Positions 27,010 through 35,674 of a stretch of 64,000 bases of DNA are shown one piece after another; the first letter of the stretch is position 1, and each line of letters opens with the position of its first letter. The position numbers and the translations under genes are program-made. Below the pieces are notes generated by a model. That model saw only the letters and a list, made by a program, of their open reading frames with translations. It did no database searches and was not told the origin of the DNA. This DNA comes from Sulfurivermis sp040755915 (lineage in GTDB: Bacteria; Pseudomonadota; Gammaproteobacteria; Thiohalomonadales; Thiohalomonadaceae), in the NCBI GenBank assembly GCA_040755915.1, contig JBFLWM010000043.1, forward strand, positions 9,368-73,367. The letters run 5' to 3'.

Positions 27010-29318
27010 AGAAGAAGAGCCCGCACCTGGCGCGCGCAATAGCGCTGGCCTGTGCCACCTTGCCATTGTCTGCCTGGGCCCTGGACCCCTTTGTCATTGA
27101 TGACATCCGTGTCGAGGGGCTGCAGCGTATCTCCATCGGTACGGTGTTCAATTATCTGCCGCTCAAGCGTGGCGACCAGTTCGATGACAAGGTGAGCGTG
27201 GAGGCTATTCAGGCGCTGTATCGCACCGGTTTCTTCAAGGATGTGGTGCTGGAGCGGGAGGGCGATACCCTGGTTGTATTCGTCGCCGAACGGCCGGCGA
27301 TTTCCAGCATCAGTATAGAAGGTAACAAGAGCATTCCCACCGAGCAGTTGCTGGAAAATCTCAAGCTCATCGGTTTTGCGGAGGGGCGTGTGTTCGACCG
27401 CTCGATGCTGGACAAGGTGGAGCAGGAGCTGAAGCGTCAGTACCTGGCCATGGGCAAGTACGGCATGGAGCTGAAGTCCACCATTACGCCCGAAGAGCGC
27501 AATCGTGCCGCCATACACATCGATGTCGCCGAAGGCGATGTTGCCACTATTTACCGTATCAATATCGTCGGTAACAAGGCCTTCTCCAGCGAAGAGCTGT
27601 TGCGCCAGTTTCAGCTCGGGCCGCGTCCGGCCTTTTCCTTCTTCAGCGACAAGGACAAATATTCCAAGCAGAAATTGGCGGGCGATCTGGAGACCCTGCG
27701 CTCCTGGTATCTGGACCGCGGCTATATCAACTTCAAGATCGACTCTACCCAGGTTTCCATTACGCCTGACTATGAACACATCTACGTCACCATCAATGTC
27801 AGCGAGGGTGAGCAGTACACGGTGCACGACGTGAAAATGGCGGGTGACAGCATCGTGCCGCATGAGGTGTTGCGCGAGTTGATCAGCATTCAGGCCGGGG
27901 ATACTTTCTCACGCAAACAGATTACGGAAAGCACGACGCGTATCAGTGATCGCCTGGGGAATGAAGGCTATGCCTTCGCCAATATCAACGCCATGCCCGA
28001 GCTGGATGAGGAGAAGAAGGAAGTGACTCTGACTTTCTTTGTCGATCCCGGCAAGCGTGTTTATGTGCGCAGGGTCAATGTCCTGGGCAATGCCAAGACC
28101 CGTGATGAGGTTATACGGCGCGAGTTGCGCCAGATGGAGAGTGGTTGGATATCTACCGAACGTGTCAAACGCTCGCGCATGCGCCTGGAACGTCTCAGTT
28201 ATATCGAGGGTGTCAGCGTGGAAACGCCGGCAGTCCCAGGAACGGCCGATCAGGTGGATGTGAACTACACCATACACGAGCGTGATGCCTTCGGCAGCCT
28301 GAGCTTCGGTGTCGGCTATGGCGATGCCCAGGGCGTGTTGTTCAATGCCAGTGTGTCGCAGGATAATTTCCTTGGTACCGGTCAGCGTTACTCCATCGAC
28401 GTCAACAACAGCAAGTCCTCCACCGTCTATGCCCTGAACGTGGTGGACCCGTATTACACCATGGACGGTATCAGCCGCAGCCTGAACTTCTTCTACCGCA
28501 CAACCGATGCCGGCGAAGCGAGTGTGGCCGATTACTGGACCGATACCTATGGTGCCGGTGTCGCGTTTGGTATTCCTGTGGCCGAGTTCACCACGGTGCG
28601 CGTGGGGGGGGCCTATGAGCACACCTATCTCAAGAATGTGGCACAGTCCTCGCAGCGTATTCAGGACTTCGTGGCCGATAATGGCGATACCCACGAGGCG
28701 TACAAGCTTGAACTGGGCTGGACGCGCGATACCCGCAACCGTTATCTGTTCCCCTCGTCCGGTCAGCAGATCAGCCTGGGAACGGAGCTGGCCCTGCCGG
28801 CGGGGAGTCTCAATTTCTACAAGCTGAGCTACCGCCACAAGCTGTATGCGCCGCTGAGCCGGTCGGTGACCTTCTCGGCCGGTGGCGAATTGGCCTATGG
28901 CAACAGCTATGGTGATACGGTAGGCACCTTGCCGCCCTTCGAGCGCTACTACGCCGGTGGTGCACGTACCGTGCGCGGTTACCAATCCAGCAGCCTGGGT
29001 TCGGCGGCCACCAAGGACAACTACGGCGATCCGGTCGGCGGCAACGCCCGGGTGCTGGGTAATCTGGAGTTGATTTTGCCCGGACCCTTTGGGGAGAATA
29101 GCAACTCGACGCGGGTGGGCGTGTTCCTGGATGCCGGTAATGTGTACGATACCAGCAAGGAATCTGTGGATTTGGGCGAGCTGCGCTATGCTTCCGGCCT
29201 GACCCTTTACTGGATGACGCCGGTGGGGGCCATGACCTTTACGGTGGCCAAGGCCCTTAATGCCAAGCCGGAAGATCAGACCGAAAGCTTCCAGTTCAAT
29301 CTGGGAACCCTCTATTAA
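27006..29318 (+). CDS. bamA: Outer-membrane protein assembly factor BamA
   Basis: 770 residues: a signal peptide (cleavage near ALSAWALDPF), five POTRA domains (about 23-420) and a 16-strand Omp85 barrel. The barrel contains the conserved loop-6 motif VRGYQSSSLG. It inserts beta-barrel proteins into the outer membrane. The C-terminal residue is Tyr rather than the more common Phe or Trp, still aromatic as a beta-signal end. rseP-bamA-skp-lpxD is the standard order. Confidence 0.97.
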   Translation: MKKKSPHLARAIALACATLPLSAWALDPFVIDDIRVEGLQRISIGTVFNYLPLKRGDQFDDKVSVEAIQALYRTGFFKDVVLEREGDTLVVFVAERPAISSISIEGNKSIPTEQLLENLKLIGFAEGRVFDRSMLDKVEQELKRQYLAMGKYGMELKSTITPEERNRAAIHIDVAEGDVATIYRINIVGNKAFSSEELLRQFQLGPRPAFSFFSDKDKYSKQKLAGDLETLRSWYLDRGYINFKIDSTQVSITPDYEHIYVTINVSEGEQYTVHDVKMAGDSIVPHEVLRELISIQAGDTFSRKQITESTTRISDRLGNEGYAFANINAMPELDEEKKEVTLTFFVDPGKRVYVRRVNVLGNAKTRDEVIRRELRQMESGWISTERVKRSRMRLERLSYIEGVSVETPAVPGTADQVDVNYTIHERDAFGSLSFGVGYGDAQGVLFNASVSQDNFLGTGQRYSIDVNNSKSSTVYALNVVDPYYTMDGISRSLNFFYRTTDAGEASVADYWTDTYGAGVAFGIPVAEFTTVRVGGAYEHTYLKNVAQSSQRIQDFVADNGDTHEAYKLELGWTRDTRNRYLFPSSGQQISLGTELALPAGSLNFYKLSYRHKLYAPLSRSVTFSAGGELAYGNSYGDTVGTLPPFERYYAGGARTVRGYQSSSLGSAATKDNYGDPVGGNARVLGNLELILPGPFGENSNSTRVGVFLDAGNVYDTSKESVDLGELRYASGLTLYWMTPVGAMTFTVAKALNAKPEDQTESFQFNLGTLY

Positions 29319-29329
29319 GGAGCGATACG

Positions 29330-29863
29330 TTGAACAGATTCTTCCTGACTGCGCTGGGTATGTGTCTGCTGCTGGGAACTGCGTCTGTTCTGGCTGCCGA
29401 AGCCCGGATCGGGTTCGTCAATACCCCGCGCCTGCTTGAACTGGCGCCACAGGCCAAGCTGGCAAGCGAGCGTCTGGAGCAGGAGTTTGCCCCCCGGGAA
29501 AGTGAGCTGGCTGCCGCCCAGAAAAACCTCAAGGCCCAGGAGGAAAAGCTGGCGCGGGACGGTGCCCTCATGACGCTCGAAGAGCGCGGCAAGCTTGAAA
29601 TCAACGTCCGCATGCAGGAGCGCGACCTCAAGCGTTCCCGTGAGGACTTTACGCAGGAGCTCAATCTGCGCCGCAATGAGGAGTTCTCCCGTCTGCAGCG
29701 CGAGGTGGGGGATGCCATTGTGGCCATTGCCAAGCAGGATGGCTACGACCTGATTTTCGAAACCGGCGTGGTTTACGCCAGTGAGCGTGTTGACCTGACC
29801 GAGCGGGTGCTGGGCCTGTTGCGCCAGCAGTTTGAAGCCCAGAACAAGAAAAAAACCAAGTGA
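29330..29863 (+). CDS. skp: Periplasmic chaperone Skp/OmpH
   Basis: 177 residues with a signal peptide (cleavage near VLAAEARIG). The rest is mostly charged coiled coil forming the jellyfish tentacles (about residues 45-120), then a returning strand region YDLIFETGVVYAS. Skp carries unfolded outer-membrane proteins to the Bam complex. The start is TTG at 29330 with an AAGGAG site eight bases upstream; no ATG fits. The stop overlaps the lpxD GTG start by four bases. Confidence 0.93.
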   Translation: MNRFFLTALGMCLLLGTASVLAAEARIGFVNTPRLLELAPQAKLASERLEQEFAPRESELAAAQKNLKAQEEKLARDGALMTLEERGKLEINVRMQERDLKRSREDFTQELNLRRNEEFSRLQREVGDAIVAIAKQDGYDLIFETGVVYASERVDLTERVLGLLRQQFEAQNKKKTK

Positions 29864-30888
29864 GCATCACTCTCGCGGAACTCGCCCGGCGCCTGGGGGC
29901 GCGGCTGGTGGGGGATGGGCAGCGCGTCATTGACGGCGTGGCCACTCTGACAGGTGCAAGCCCCGGGACTGTTACCTTCCTTACCAACCCCCGTTATCGC
30001 AAACATCTTCAGACCACACAGGCCTCTGCGGTCCTTCTCAGAGAGGACGATCTCGAGTTTTGTCCGACGAATGCCCTTGTGGTCGGCAACCCCCATGTCG
30101 CCTATGCACGGACTGCTGCGCTCTTTGCGCCTGTCCTGGATGCATCGCCAGGAGTCCATCCTTCGGCCGTCGTGGACGAATCTGCCCGCATCGATGCCGC
30201 TGCCAGTATCGGGGCGCATTGTGTCATCGGCGCTGATTGTGTCATCGGTGCGGGCGCCGTAATTGGAGCAGGTTGCGTGCTGGAGCATGGTGTCAGCATC
30301 GGTTCCGATACCCGTCTGGTCGCCAATGTCACCGTCTATTACGGTTGCCGTATCGGTGAGCGCTGCCTGATTCATGCCGGTGCGGTCATAGGTTCGGATG
30401 GCTTTGGCTTTGCCAATGAACGCGGTAATTGGGTGAAGGTGCCGCAGCTGGGGGCGGTCGATATCGGTAACGATGTGGAGATCGGTGCCAACACCACCAT
30501 CGATCGTGGCGCCATCGAAAACACCATCATTGAGGATGGTGTCAAACTGGATAACCAGATCCAGGTAGCGCACAATGTGCGCGTCGGTGCACATACCGTT
30601 ATGGCTGCCTGCGTGGGTGTCGCCGGCAGTACTGTTATCGGCAAGAACTGCACATTTGCCGGTGGTGTCGGTGTCGTTGGCCACCTGGAGATAGCGGATG
30701 GCGTGACAGTCACCGGGATGTCCATGGTAACCAAGTCACTCAAGGAGCCGGGTGTCTATTCGTCCGGTACGCCGCTGGAAAGCAGCGAGCTGTGGCACAA
30801 GAATGCCGTGCGTTTCCGGCAGCTGGATGACATGGCGCGACGCTTGAAACAGCTGGAAAAAGAACTGCTAGAACTGAAGAAAGGGTAG
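29860..30888 (+). CDS. lpxD: UDP-3-O-acylglucosamine N-acyltransferase
   Basis: 342 residues. An N-terminal uridine-binding domain is followed by a left-handed beta-helix of hexapeptide repeats (about residues 100-290) and a C-terminal helix. The catalytic His is in IQVAHNVRVG. GSDGFGFANE is a family signature. It adds the second hydroxyacyl chain in lipid A synthesis. If the GnnA/GnnB call nearby is right, its substrate would be a 2,3-diamino sugar. It starts with GTG at 29860, overlapping skp. Confidence 0.96.
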   Translation: MSITLAELARRLGARLVGDGQRVIDGVATLTGASPGTVTFLTNPRYRKHLQTTQASAVLLREDDLEFCPTNALVVGNPHVAYARTAALFAPVLDASPGVHPSAVVDESARIDAAASIGAHCVIGADCVIGAGAVIGAGCVLEHGVSIGSDTRLVANVTVYYGCRIGERCLIHAGAVIGSDGFGFANERGNWVKVPQLGAVDIGNDVEIGANTTIDRGAIENTIIEDGVKLDNQIQVAHNVRVGAHTVMAACVGVAGSTVIGKNCTFAGGVGVVGHLEIADGVTVTGMSMVTKSLKEPGVYSSGTPLESSELWHKNAVRFRQLDDMARRLKQLEKELLELKKG

Positions 30889-30892
30889 TGCC

Positions 30893-31339
30893 TTGAACAC
30901 GATGGACATACACGAGATTCTCGAATACCTGCCGCACCGCTATCCGTTCCTGCTGGTGGACAAGGTTGTTGATTACAAGCCCGGTGAGTATCTCATCGGC
31001 GTAAAGAACGTATCGGTAAACGAACCGTTCTTCCCGGGACATTTTCCGCAGCGTCCGGTGTTCCCCGGCGTGCTGATCATGGAGGCCCTGGCCCAGGCCA
31101 CCGGCCTGCTGGCGTTCAAGACCCAGGACAAAAAGCCGGATGGAAGCTCTCTGTATTACTTTGCTGCCATCGACAATTGCCGCTTCAAGCAGCCGGTACA
31201 GCCGGGCGATCAGATGTTTCTCGAGGTCAAACTTCTTACTACCAAGCGCAACATCTGGAAGTTCAGTGCCGAAGCCAAGGTTGACGGCAAGGTCGTGGCC
31301 AGTGCGGAACTGATGTGCGCGGAGCAGGTGATGGCATGA
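30893..31339 (+). CDS. fabZ: 3-hydroxyacyl-ACP dehydratase FabZ
   Basis: 148 residues of hot-dog fold. Motifs are LPHRYPFLLVDKV and FFPGHFPQRPVFPGVLIMEALAQ, split by catalytic His and later Glu. It dehydrates 3-hydroxyacyl-ACP and so competes with LpxA/LpxD for the same acyl donors. The start is TTG at 30893, seven bases after AAGGG; an ATG three codons later is possible. The stop overlaps the lpxA ATG by four bases. Confidence 0.96.
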   Translation: MNTMDIHEILEYLPHRYPFLLVDKVVDYKPGEYLIGVKNVSVNEPFFPGHFPQRPVFPGVLIMEALAQATGLLAFKTQDKKPDGSSLYYFAAIDNCRFKQPVQPGDQMFLEVKLLTTKRNIWKFSAEAKVDGKVVASAELMCAEQVMA

Positions 31340-32109
31340 GCATTCATCCCACGGCCATAGTTGATCCCACGGCACGCATTGGTGCCGGTGTCAGCATCGG
31401 TGCCTATTCGGTCATCGGTGCCGACGTCGAAATCGGTGAGGGCACCTGGATCGGGCCGCATGTGGTCATCAACGGGCCGACCCGTATCGGCCGCGACAAC
31501 AAGATTCACCAGTTTTCCTCCCTCGGTGAGGCACCGCAGGACAAGAAATACAACGGTGAGCCGACGCAGCTGGTCATCGGCGATCGCAACATCATCCGTG
31601 AGTGTGTGACCATGAATCGTGGCACACCGGGTGGCGGTGGCATCACCAGTATCGGCAGTGATGGTCTGTTCATGGCCTACATTCATGTGGCTCATGACTG
31701 CCAGATCGGTGATCGGGTGATCTTCTCCAATAACGCCTCCCTGGCCGGCCACGTCCATGTGGGCAATCAGGTGATCCTGTCCGGTTTCACGCTGGTGCAC
31801 CAGTTCTGTTCCATCGGTGATCATGCCTTTACCGGCATGGGCAGCGCCATCTCCAAGGATGTACCGCCCTATCTGATGGTGGCGGGCAATCCGGCAGAGC
31901 CGCATGGCATCAACAAGGAAGGTCTCAAGCGTCGTGGCTTCAGCCCGCAGTCGATCCAGACACTGCGCCAGGCCTACAAGGTGTTGTATCGCACCGGCCT
32001 GCCGCTGGAAGAGGCGACGGTGCGCCTGAAGGAAATGGCGCAGACCTGTCCGGAACTGAAGATCTTCGTCGACTTCCTCGACAACTCCAAGCGCAGCATC
32101 ATCCGCTGA
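31336..32109 (+). CDS. lpxA: UDP-N-acetylglucosamine acyltransferase
   Basis: 257 residues, left-handed beta-helix with hexapeptide repeats and a helical C-terminus (LKRRGFSPQSIQ). Catalytic His120 lies in IHVAHDC. Aligning with E. coli LpxA, the acyl-length ruler position Gly173 corresponds to Met168 here (AFTGMGSA). That substitution is known from P. aeruginosa, where LpxA selects a C10 hydroxyacyl chain. It is the first step of lipid A synthesis. ATGA overlap with fabZ supports the start; an upstream ATG-like start inside fabZ was rejected. A terminator follows. Confidence 0.96.
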   Translation: MSIHPTAIVDPTARIGAGVSIGAYSVIGADVEIGEGTWIGPHVVINGPTRIGRDNKIHQFSSLGEAPQDKKYNGEPTQLVIGDRNIIRECVTMNRGTPGGGGITSIGSDGLFMAYIHVAHDCQIGDRVIFSNNASLAGHVHVGNQVILSGFTLVHQFCSIGDHAFTGMGSAISKDVPPYLMVAGNPAEPHGINKEGLKRRGFSPQSIQTLRQAYKVLYRTGLPLEEATVRLKEMAQTCPELKIFVDFLDNSKRSIIR

Positions 32110-32126
32110 CAGCGGGACACCTGGAT

Positions 32127-32165
32127 AAAAAAGCGCCAGGAGGATTTCGGTCCCTGGCGCTTTTT
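32127..32165. terminator. Bidirectional terminator between convergent lpxA and lpxB
   Basis: AAAAAAGCGCCAGG pairs with CCTGGCGCTTTTT across a 10-base loop, giving a strong stem with A and T tracts on both sides. It lies 17 bases after the lpxA stop and about 35 bases beyond the lpxB stop, so it can serve both. Confidence 0.9.
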
Positions 32166-32199
32166 GCTTTAAGTGTTGTCGTTCCGGGTGTTCGAGTTA

Positions 32200-33345
32200 T
32201 CAGGTCGTGGGGATAGCAAGCAACTGCAGCACTACGCGTGCGACGTTGTCCGAACCGCCGGCCGCCCCCAGCTTTTCCCGCACCAGTTTCAGTCTTTCGC
32301 GCATTTGTGTGTTGCGCGTCGCGTCGAACAGGAGGCTTTCCGCCTCGTCCGTTATCCTGTCCGTCGTGGCGTCATGCTGGATCAGTTCCGGTGCAATGCG
32401 TTCACCGGCGACGATATTGCACAGGGCGATGTGGTCAACTTTTACCATGCGGCTCATGATGCGGTAGCTGAGTGGGGCGATTTTGTAGATTACCACCAGC
32501 GGCGTGCGCATCAGGGCAATCTCCAGGGTGGCAGTACCTGACGCACTGACGATCGCGTCGCAGGCAGCCATCACGTCGTAGGCACGGCCGGAAACTACGG
32601 TGATCGGCGCAGTGCAACCGGCAAAGTGGGGTGCGAAATCGGCCTCACTCAGGGTCGAGGCGCGCGGCAGGATGAATTGCAGGTCGGGGTGTTTTTCGTG
32701 CAGCCGTGTTGCGGCATCGAGCAGCACGGGCAGCAGTCGCTTGATTTCACTGCGCCGGCTCCCCGGGAACAGGCCCAACACCTTGCGTTCCGGATCGAGT
32801 CCGAACTCGCGGCAGGCAGTGACGCGATCGAAGCTGCTGTGGACCTCTTCGACCAGTGGGTGACCGACGAAAGTCACCGGGACATTGGCGTTGCGGTAGA
32901 ACGGTTCTTCGAAGGGGAATACCACCGCCATGTGATCCACCAGCTCACGGATGTGGTGCACGCGCTCCTGGCGCCAGGCCCAGATCTGCGGACTGATGTA
33001 ATACAGCACCTTGATCCCCAGCTCTTTTGCCGTCTTGGCCAGGCGCAGATTGAAGTCGGGATAGTCGACCAGGATCAACAGGTCGGGCCGTTCCTCGCGC
33101 AGCTTGCGCCGCATCAGTCGCAGGGCACCGTAGATGGTGGGGAAGTGCGCCAGCACCTCGAACAGACCAACCACGGCCATGACGCGAGAATCGACCAGCG
33201 TCTTCACCCCTTCGGCGCGCAGTTGATCGCCGCCGATGCCGAAAAACTGGATATCCGGTTGCTGGCGTTTTACCGCTCGTACCAGGCCGGCGGCACGGGC
33301 GTCGCCGGAGGCCTCGCCGGCGATGATCATGATCTTTTTGTTCAT
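32200..33345 (-). CDS. lpxB: Lipid-A-disaccharide synthase
   Basis: 381 residues, GT19 glycosyltransferase joining UDP-2,3-diacylglucosamine and lipid X. Motifs are IIAGEASGDARAAGLV at the N-terminus, YYISPQIWAWRQERV and FVGHPLVEE, then LLPGSRRSEI in the form LGLFPGSRRSEIKRLLPV (split in the donor domain). The start at 33345 fits the family; a longer reading from 33417 runs through a strong hairpin. It is convergent with lpxA instead of following it, and shares a strand with gnnA-gnnB. Confidence 0.95.
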   Translation of the reverse strand: MNKKIMIIAGEASGDARAAGLVRAVKRQQPDIQFFGIGGDQLRAEGVKTLVDSRVMAVVGLFEVLAHFPTIYGALRLMRRKLREERPDLLILVDYPDFNLRLAKTAKELGIKVLYYISPQIWAWRQERVHHIRELVDHMAVVFPFEEPFYRNANVPVTFVGHPLVEEVHSSFDRVTACREFGLDPERKVLGLFPGSRRSEIKRLLPVLLDAATRLHEKHPDLQFILPRASTLSEADFAPHFAGCTAPITVVSGRAYDVMAACDAIVSASGTATLEIALMRTPLVVIYKIAPLSYRIMSRMVKVDHIALCNIVAGERIAPELIQHDATTDRITDEAESLLFDATRNTQMRERLKLVREKLGAAGGSDNVARVVLQLLAIPTT

Positions 33346-33386
33346 AGTGTGCTGCCGGGATGGCTTGGGGCGTGTCGCGCTTCCCG

Positions 33387-33412
33387 CAGTGGCCCGCTGT
33401 AGCGGGCCACTG
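33387..33412 (-). other. Perfect 12-bp hairpin in the gnnB-lpxB gap
   Basis: CAGTGGCCCGCT (33387-33398) and AGCGGGCCACTG (33401-33412) are exact inverse complements with a two-base centre. No T tract follows on either strand, so it is not a classical terminator. It lies 42 bases before the lpxB start in the 121-base spacer after gnnB and could act as an attenuator or RNA-processing site. Confidence 0.55.
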
Positions 33413-33466
33413 TGCAAGCGAAGTCAGAGTGGTAAACCATCCGTGCCGGTGACGGTAGGGCGGGTA

Positions 33467-34567
33467 TTACTTCGTTACTGCGCCGCGGATGACGTCGAGT
33501 ATCTGATCCACCGAGGCATCACTCAGCTCGGGGAAGATCGGCAGCGACAGGCATTGGGCGGCGACCTGTTCGCTCACCGGCAACTTGACGCCCTGACAGG
33601 TGTCGGCAAAGGCCTTCTGCTGGTGCAGCGGGATCGGATAGTAGATGGCGTTGGCAATCTGCGCGTCGTTGAGCGCCTTCTGGATTGCATCGCGCTTGGG
33701 CGACAGCAGGGTGTACTGGTGGTACACATGGCGGCCCTTGCCATCCTCGAACGGCGGTACCACGTCCGGCATCTGTGCCAGGCCGGCGCTGTAGCGGTGC
33801 GCGGCATGACGGCGGCCTTCGTTGAACTGTTCGATACGTTTCAGTTTCACGCGCAGGATCACCGCCTGCAATTCATCCAGACGGCTGTTGTAGCCGATGA
33901 TGTCGTGGTGGTAGCGCACCTTGCTGCCATGGTTGCGCAGCATGCGCAGGGTTTCGGCCAGCTGGGCGTCGTTGGTGGTGACCATGCCGCCGTCGCCGTA
34001 GCAGCCCAGATTCTTGCTGGGGAAGAAGCTGTGGCAACCGGCCAGGCCGATGGCGCCGGTCATCCTGTCGCCGTAGGCGGCGCCGAACGACTGGGCGCAG
34101 TCTTCGATCACCTGCAGGTTGTGCCTTTCTGCCAGCGCCATCAGCGGCGCCATATCCACCGGCTGACCGAACAGGTGTACCGGAATGATCGCCTTGGTGC
34201 GCGGGGTGATGGCGGCCTCGACCAGATTGATGTCGAGGTTGAAGGTGCGCGGGTCGATGTCGACGAACACCGGCGTGGCACCGACGTAGGCAATGGCCTC
34301 GGCGGTGGCGATGAAGGTGAAGGGGGAAGTGATCACCTCGTCACCCTGCTTCAGACCGGCGGCGCGCACGGCGAGGTGCAGTGCATCGGTGCCGTTGGCG
34401 CAGCTGATGGCGTGCTCGACGCCCAGATATTCGGCGGCCTCTTTTTCGAAGGCCTGCACGTTGGGGCCGAGGATGAACTGGGTGTTCTCCAGCGCCTGCA
34501 GAATGCCGCTGTCGATTTCATCCTTGAAGGACTGGTACTGACCCTTGAGGTCTACCATTGGGATCAT
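33467..34567 (-). CDS. gnnB: PLP-dependent sugar aminotransferase, probable GnnB (UDP-3-oxo-GlcNAc to UDP-GlcNAc3N)
   Basis: 366 residues of the DegT/DnrJ/EryC1 family. The start MIPMVDLKGQYQ is typical, as are SCANGTDALHLAVRA, VIEDCAQSFGA and the PLP-binding Lys in FFPSKNLGCYGDGG. A GGAGA site precedes the ATG at 34567. It lies 13 bases downstream of an NAD(P)-dependent oxidoreductase gene and upstream of lpxB. In Acidithiobacillus ferrooxidans such a pair, GnnA/GnnB, lies between lpxA and lpxB and makes UDP-GlcNAc3N for amide-linked lipid A. The alternative is a WbpE-like O-antigen enzyme. The family is certain; the substrate is inferred from context. Confidence 0.72.
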   Translation of the reverse strand: MIPMVDLKGQYQSFKDEIDSGILQALENTQFILGPNVQAFEKEAAEYLGVEHAISCANGTDALHLAVRAAGLKQGDEVITSPFTFIATAEAIAYVGATPVFVDIDPRTFNLDINLVEAAITPRTKAIIPVHLFGQPVDMAPLMALAERHNLQVIEDCAQSFGAAYGDRMTGAIGLAGCHSFFPSKNLGCYGDGGMVTTNDAQLAETLRMLRNHGSKVRYHHDIIGYNSRLDELQAVILRVKLKRIEQFNEGRRHAAHRYSAGLAQMPDVVPPFEDGKGRHVYHQYTLLSPKRDAIQKALNDAQIANAIYYPIPLHQQKAFADTCQGVKLPVSEQVAAQCLSLPIFPELSDASVDQILDVIRGAVTK

Positions 34568-34580
34568 TGCATACTCTCCG

Positions 34581-35528
34581 TTAGAGGCCGGACTGTTGTT
34601 GGAACAATTCGCTGATTTGAATGGCGGTGGCCAGCGCGTCGCGGCCATCCTCGCCGGTCACCGGCGGCTTGCTGCCGGTGCTGATGGCATCGAGGAAGGC
34701 GATGATCTCCGCCTTGATGGCATCGGAGTTCTCGAAGATGCTCTCCTCGGACTTGATCTCGGGGATACCGGGGAACATTTCTTTCTCGCCCTTGCGGTGC
34801 ACGCTGAGGATCTTGTCCTGGAAGTCCACCGAGATATAGGCGTCGTTCTGGAAGATGCGCATCTTGCGTTGCGGTTTCATGCTGACGCGGCTGGCGGTGA
34901 CGTTGGCGACGCAACCGTTCTCGAACTTGATGCGGGCGTTGGCGATGTCCACTTCACGGGTCAGCACAGAGACGCCGTCGGCGTCGATGTGCTTGATGGG
35001 CGAGCGCACCAGGCTCTGGATCACGTCGATGTCGTGGATCATCAGGTCCAGCACCACGTTGACGTCGGCGCCGCGCGGGTTGAACGGGGCGAGGCGGTGG
35101 GACTCGATGAAACGCGGCTCGGCCAGTACACCACTCAGCGCCAGCACGGCGGAATTGAAGCGCTCCAGATGACCTACCTGCAATACCAGTTTGTTGCGCG
35201 CGGCGATGGCGATCAGGTCGTCGGCCTCGCTCACGGTGACGGTGATCGGCTTTTCCAGCAGGACGTGGATACCGCTTTCGAGGAAGAACTTCGCCACCTC
35301 GTAGTGGCGCTGGGTCGGTACCACGATGCTCACCGCCTGCACCTTGCCGGCCAGTTCCCGGTAATCGGTGAGGGCGGTGGTCTTGCATTCGGCGGCGACA
35401 CGGGCGGCGGTTTCGGCGTTGGCGTCCACCACGGCCACCAGTTCGGAATTGGGGAGTGCGGCGTATTTCTGGGCGTGGAAGCGGCCCAGGTAACCGACGC
35501 CGACCACGGCGGTCTTGATCTTGTCCAT
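34581..35528 (-). CDS. gnnA: Gfo/Idh/MocA oxidoreductase, probable GnnA (UDP-GlcNAc 3-dehydrogenase)
   Basis: 315 residues. The N-terminal NAD-binding Rossmann fold is clear (AVVGVGYLGRFHAQKYAALP), followed by HVLLEKPITV with the conserved Glu-Lys-Pro and the C-terminal substrate domain with DLMIHDIDVIQSL. Partnered with the aminotransferase gene (13-base gap), it would oxidise the 3'' hydroxyl of UDP-GlcNAc before transamination. The position between lpxA and lpxB, though inverted, supports a lipid A role. WbpB-like enzymes are the main alternative. The start at 35528 aligns with family members; an upstream ATG at 35582 does not. Confidence 0.72.
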   Translation of the reverse strand: MDKIKTAVVGVGYLGRFHAQKYAALPNSELVAVVDANAETAARVAAECKTTALTDYRELAGKVQAVSIVVPTQRHYEVAKFFLESGIHVLLEKPITVTVSEADDLIAIAARNKLVLQVGHLERFNSAVLALSGVLAEPRFIESHRLAPFNPRGADVNVVLDLMIHDIDVIQSLVRSPIKHIDADGVSVLTREVDIANARIKFENGCVANVTASRVSMKPQRKMRIFQNDAYISVDFQDKILSVHRKGEKEMFPGIPEIKSEESIFENSDAIKAEIIAFLDAISTGSKPPVTGEDGRDALATAIQISELFQQQSGL

Positions 35529-35674
35529 TGCGTTTCCGTCCGGGCGAAAGAGCCCCTGAAATGAAGCCGCAAATGGTCGCATTTACCGTCCGCCAAAGCA
35601 ATGAACGGCGCTGCGACATGACGGCATGCCAGGCGCCCGGTATGCTAGCCGCTTCACAGATTCTGCAGGTGGTT

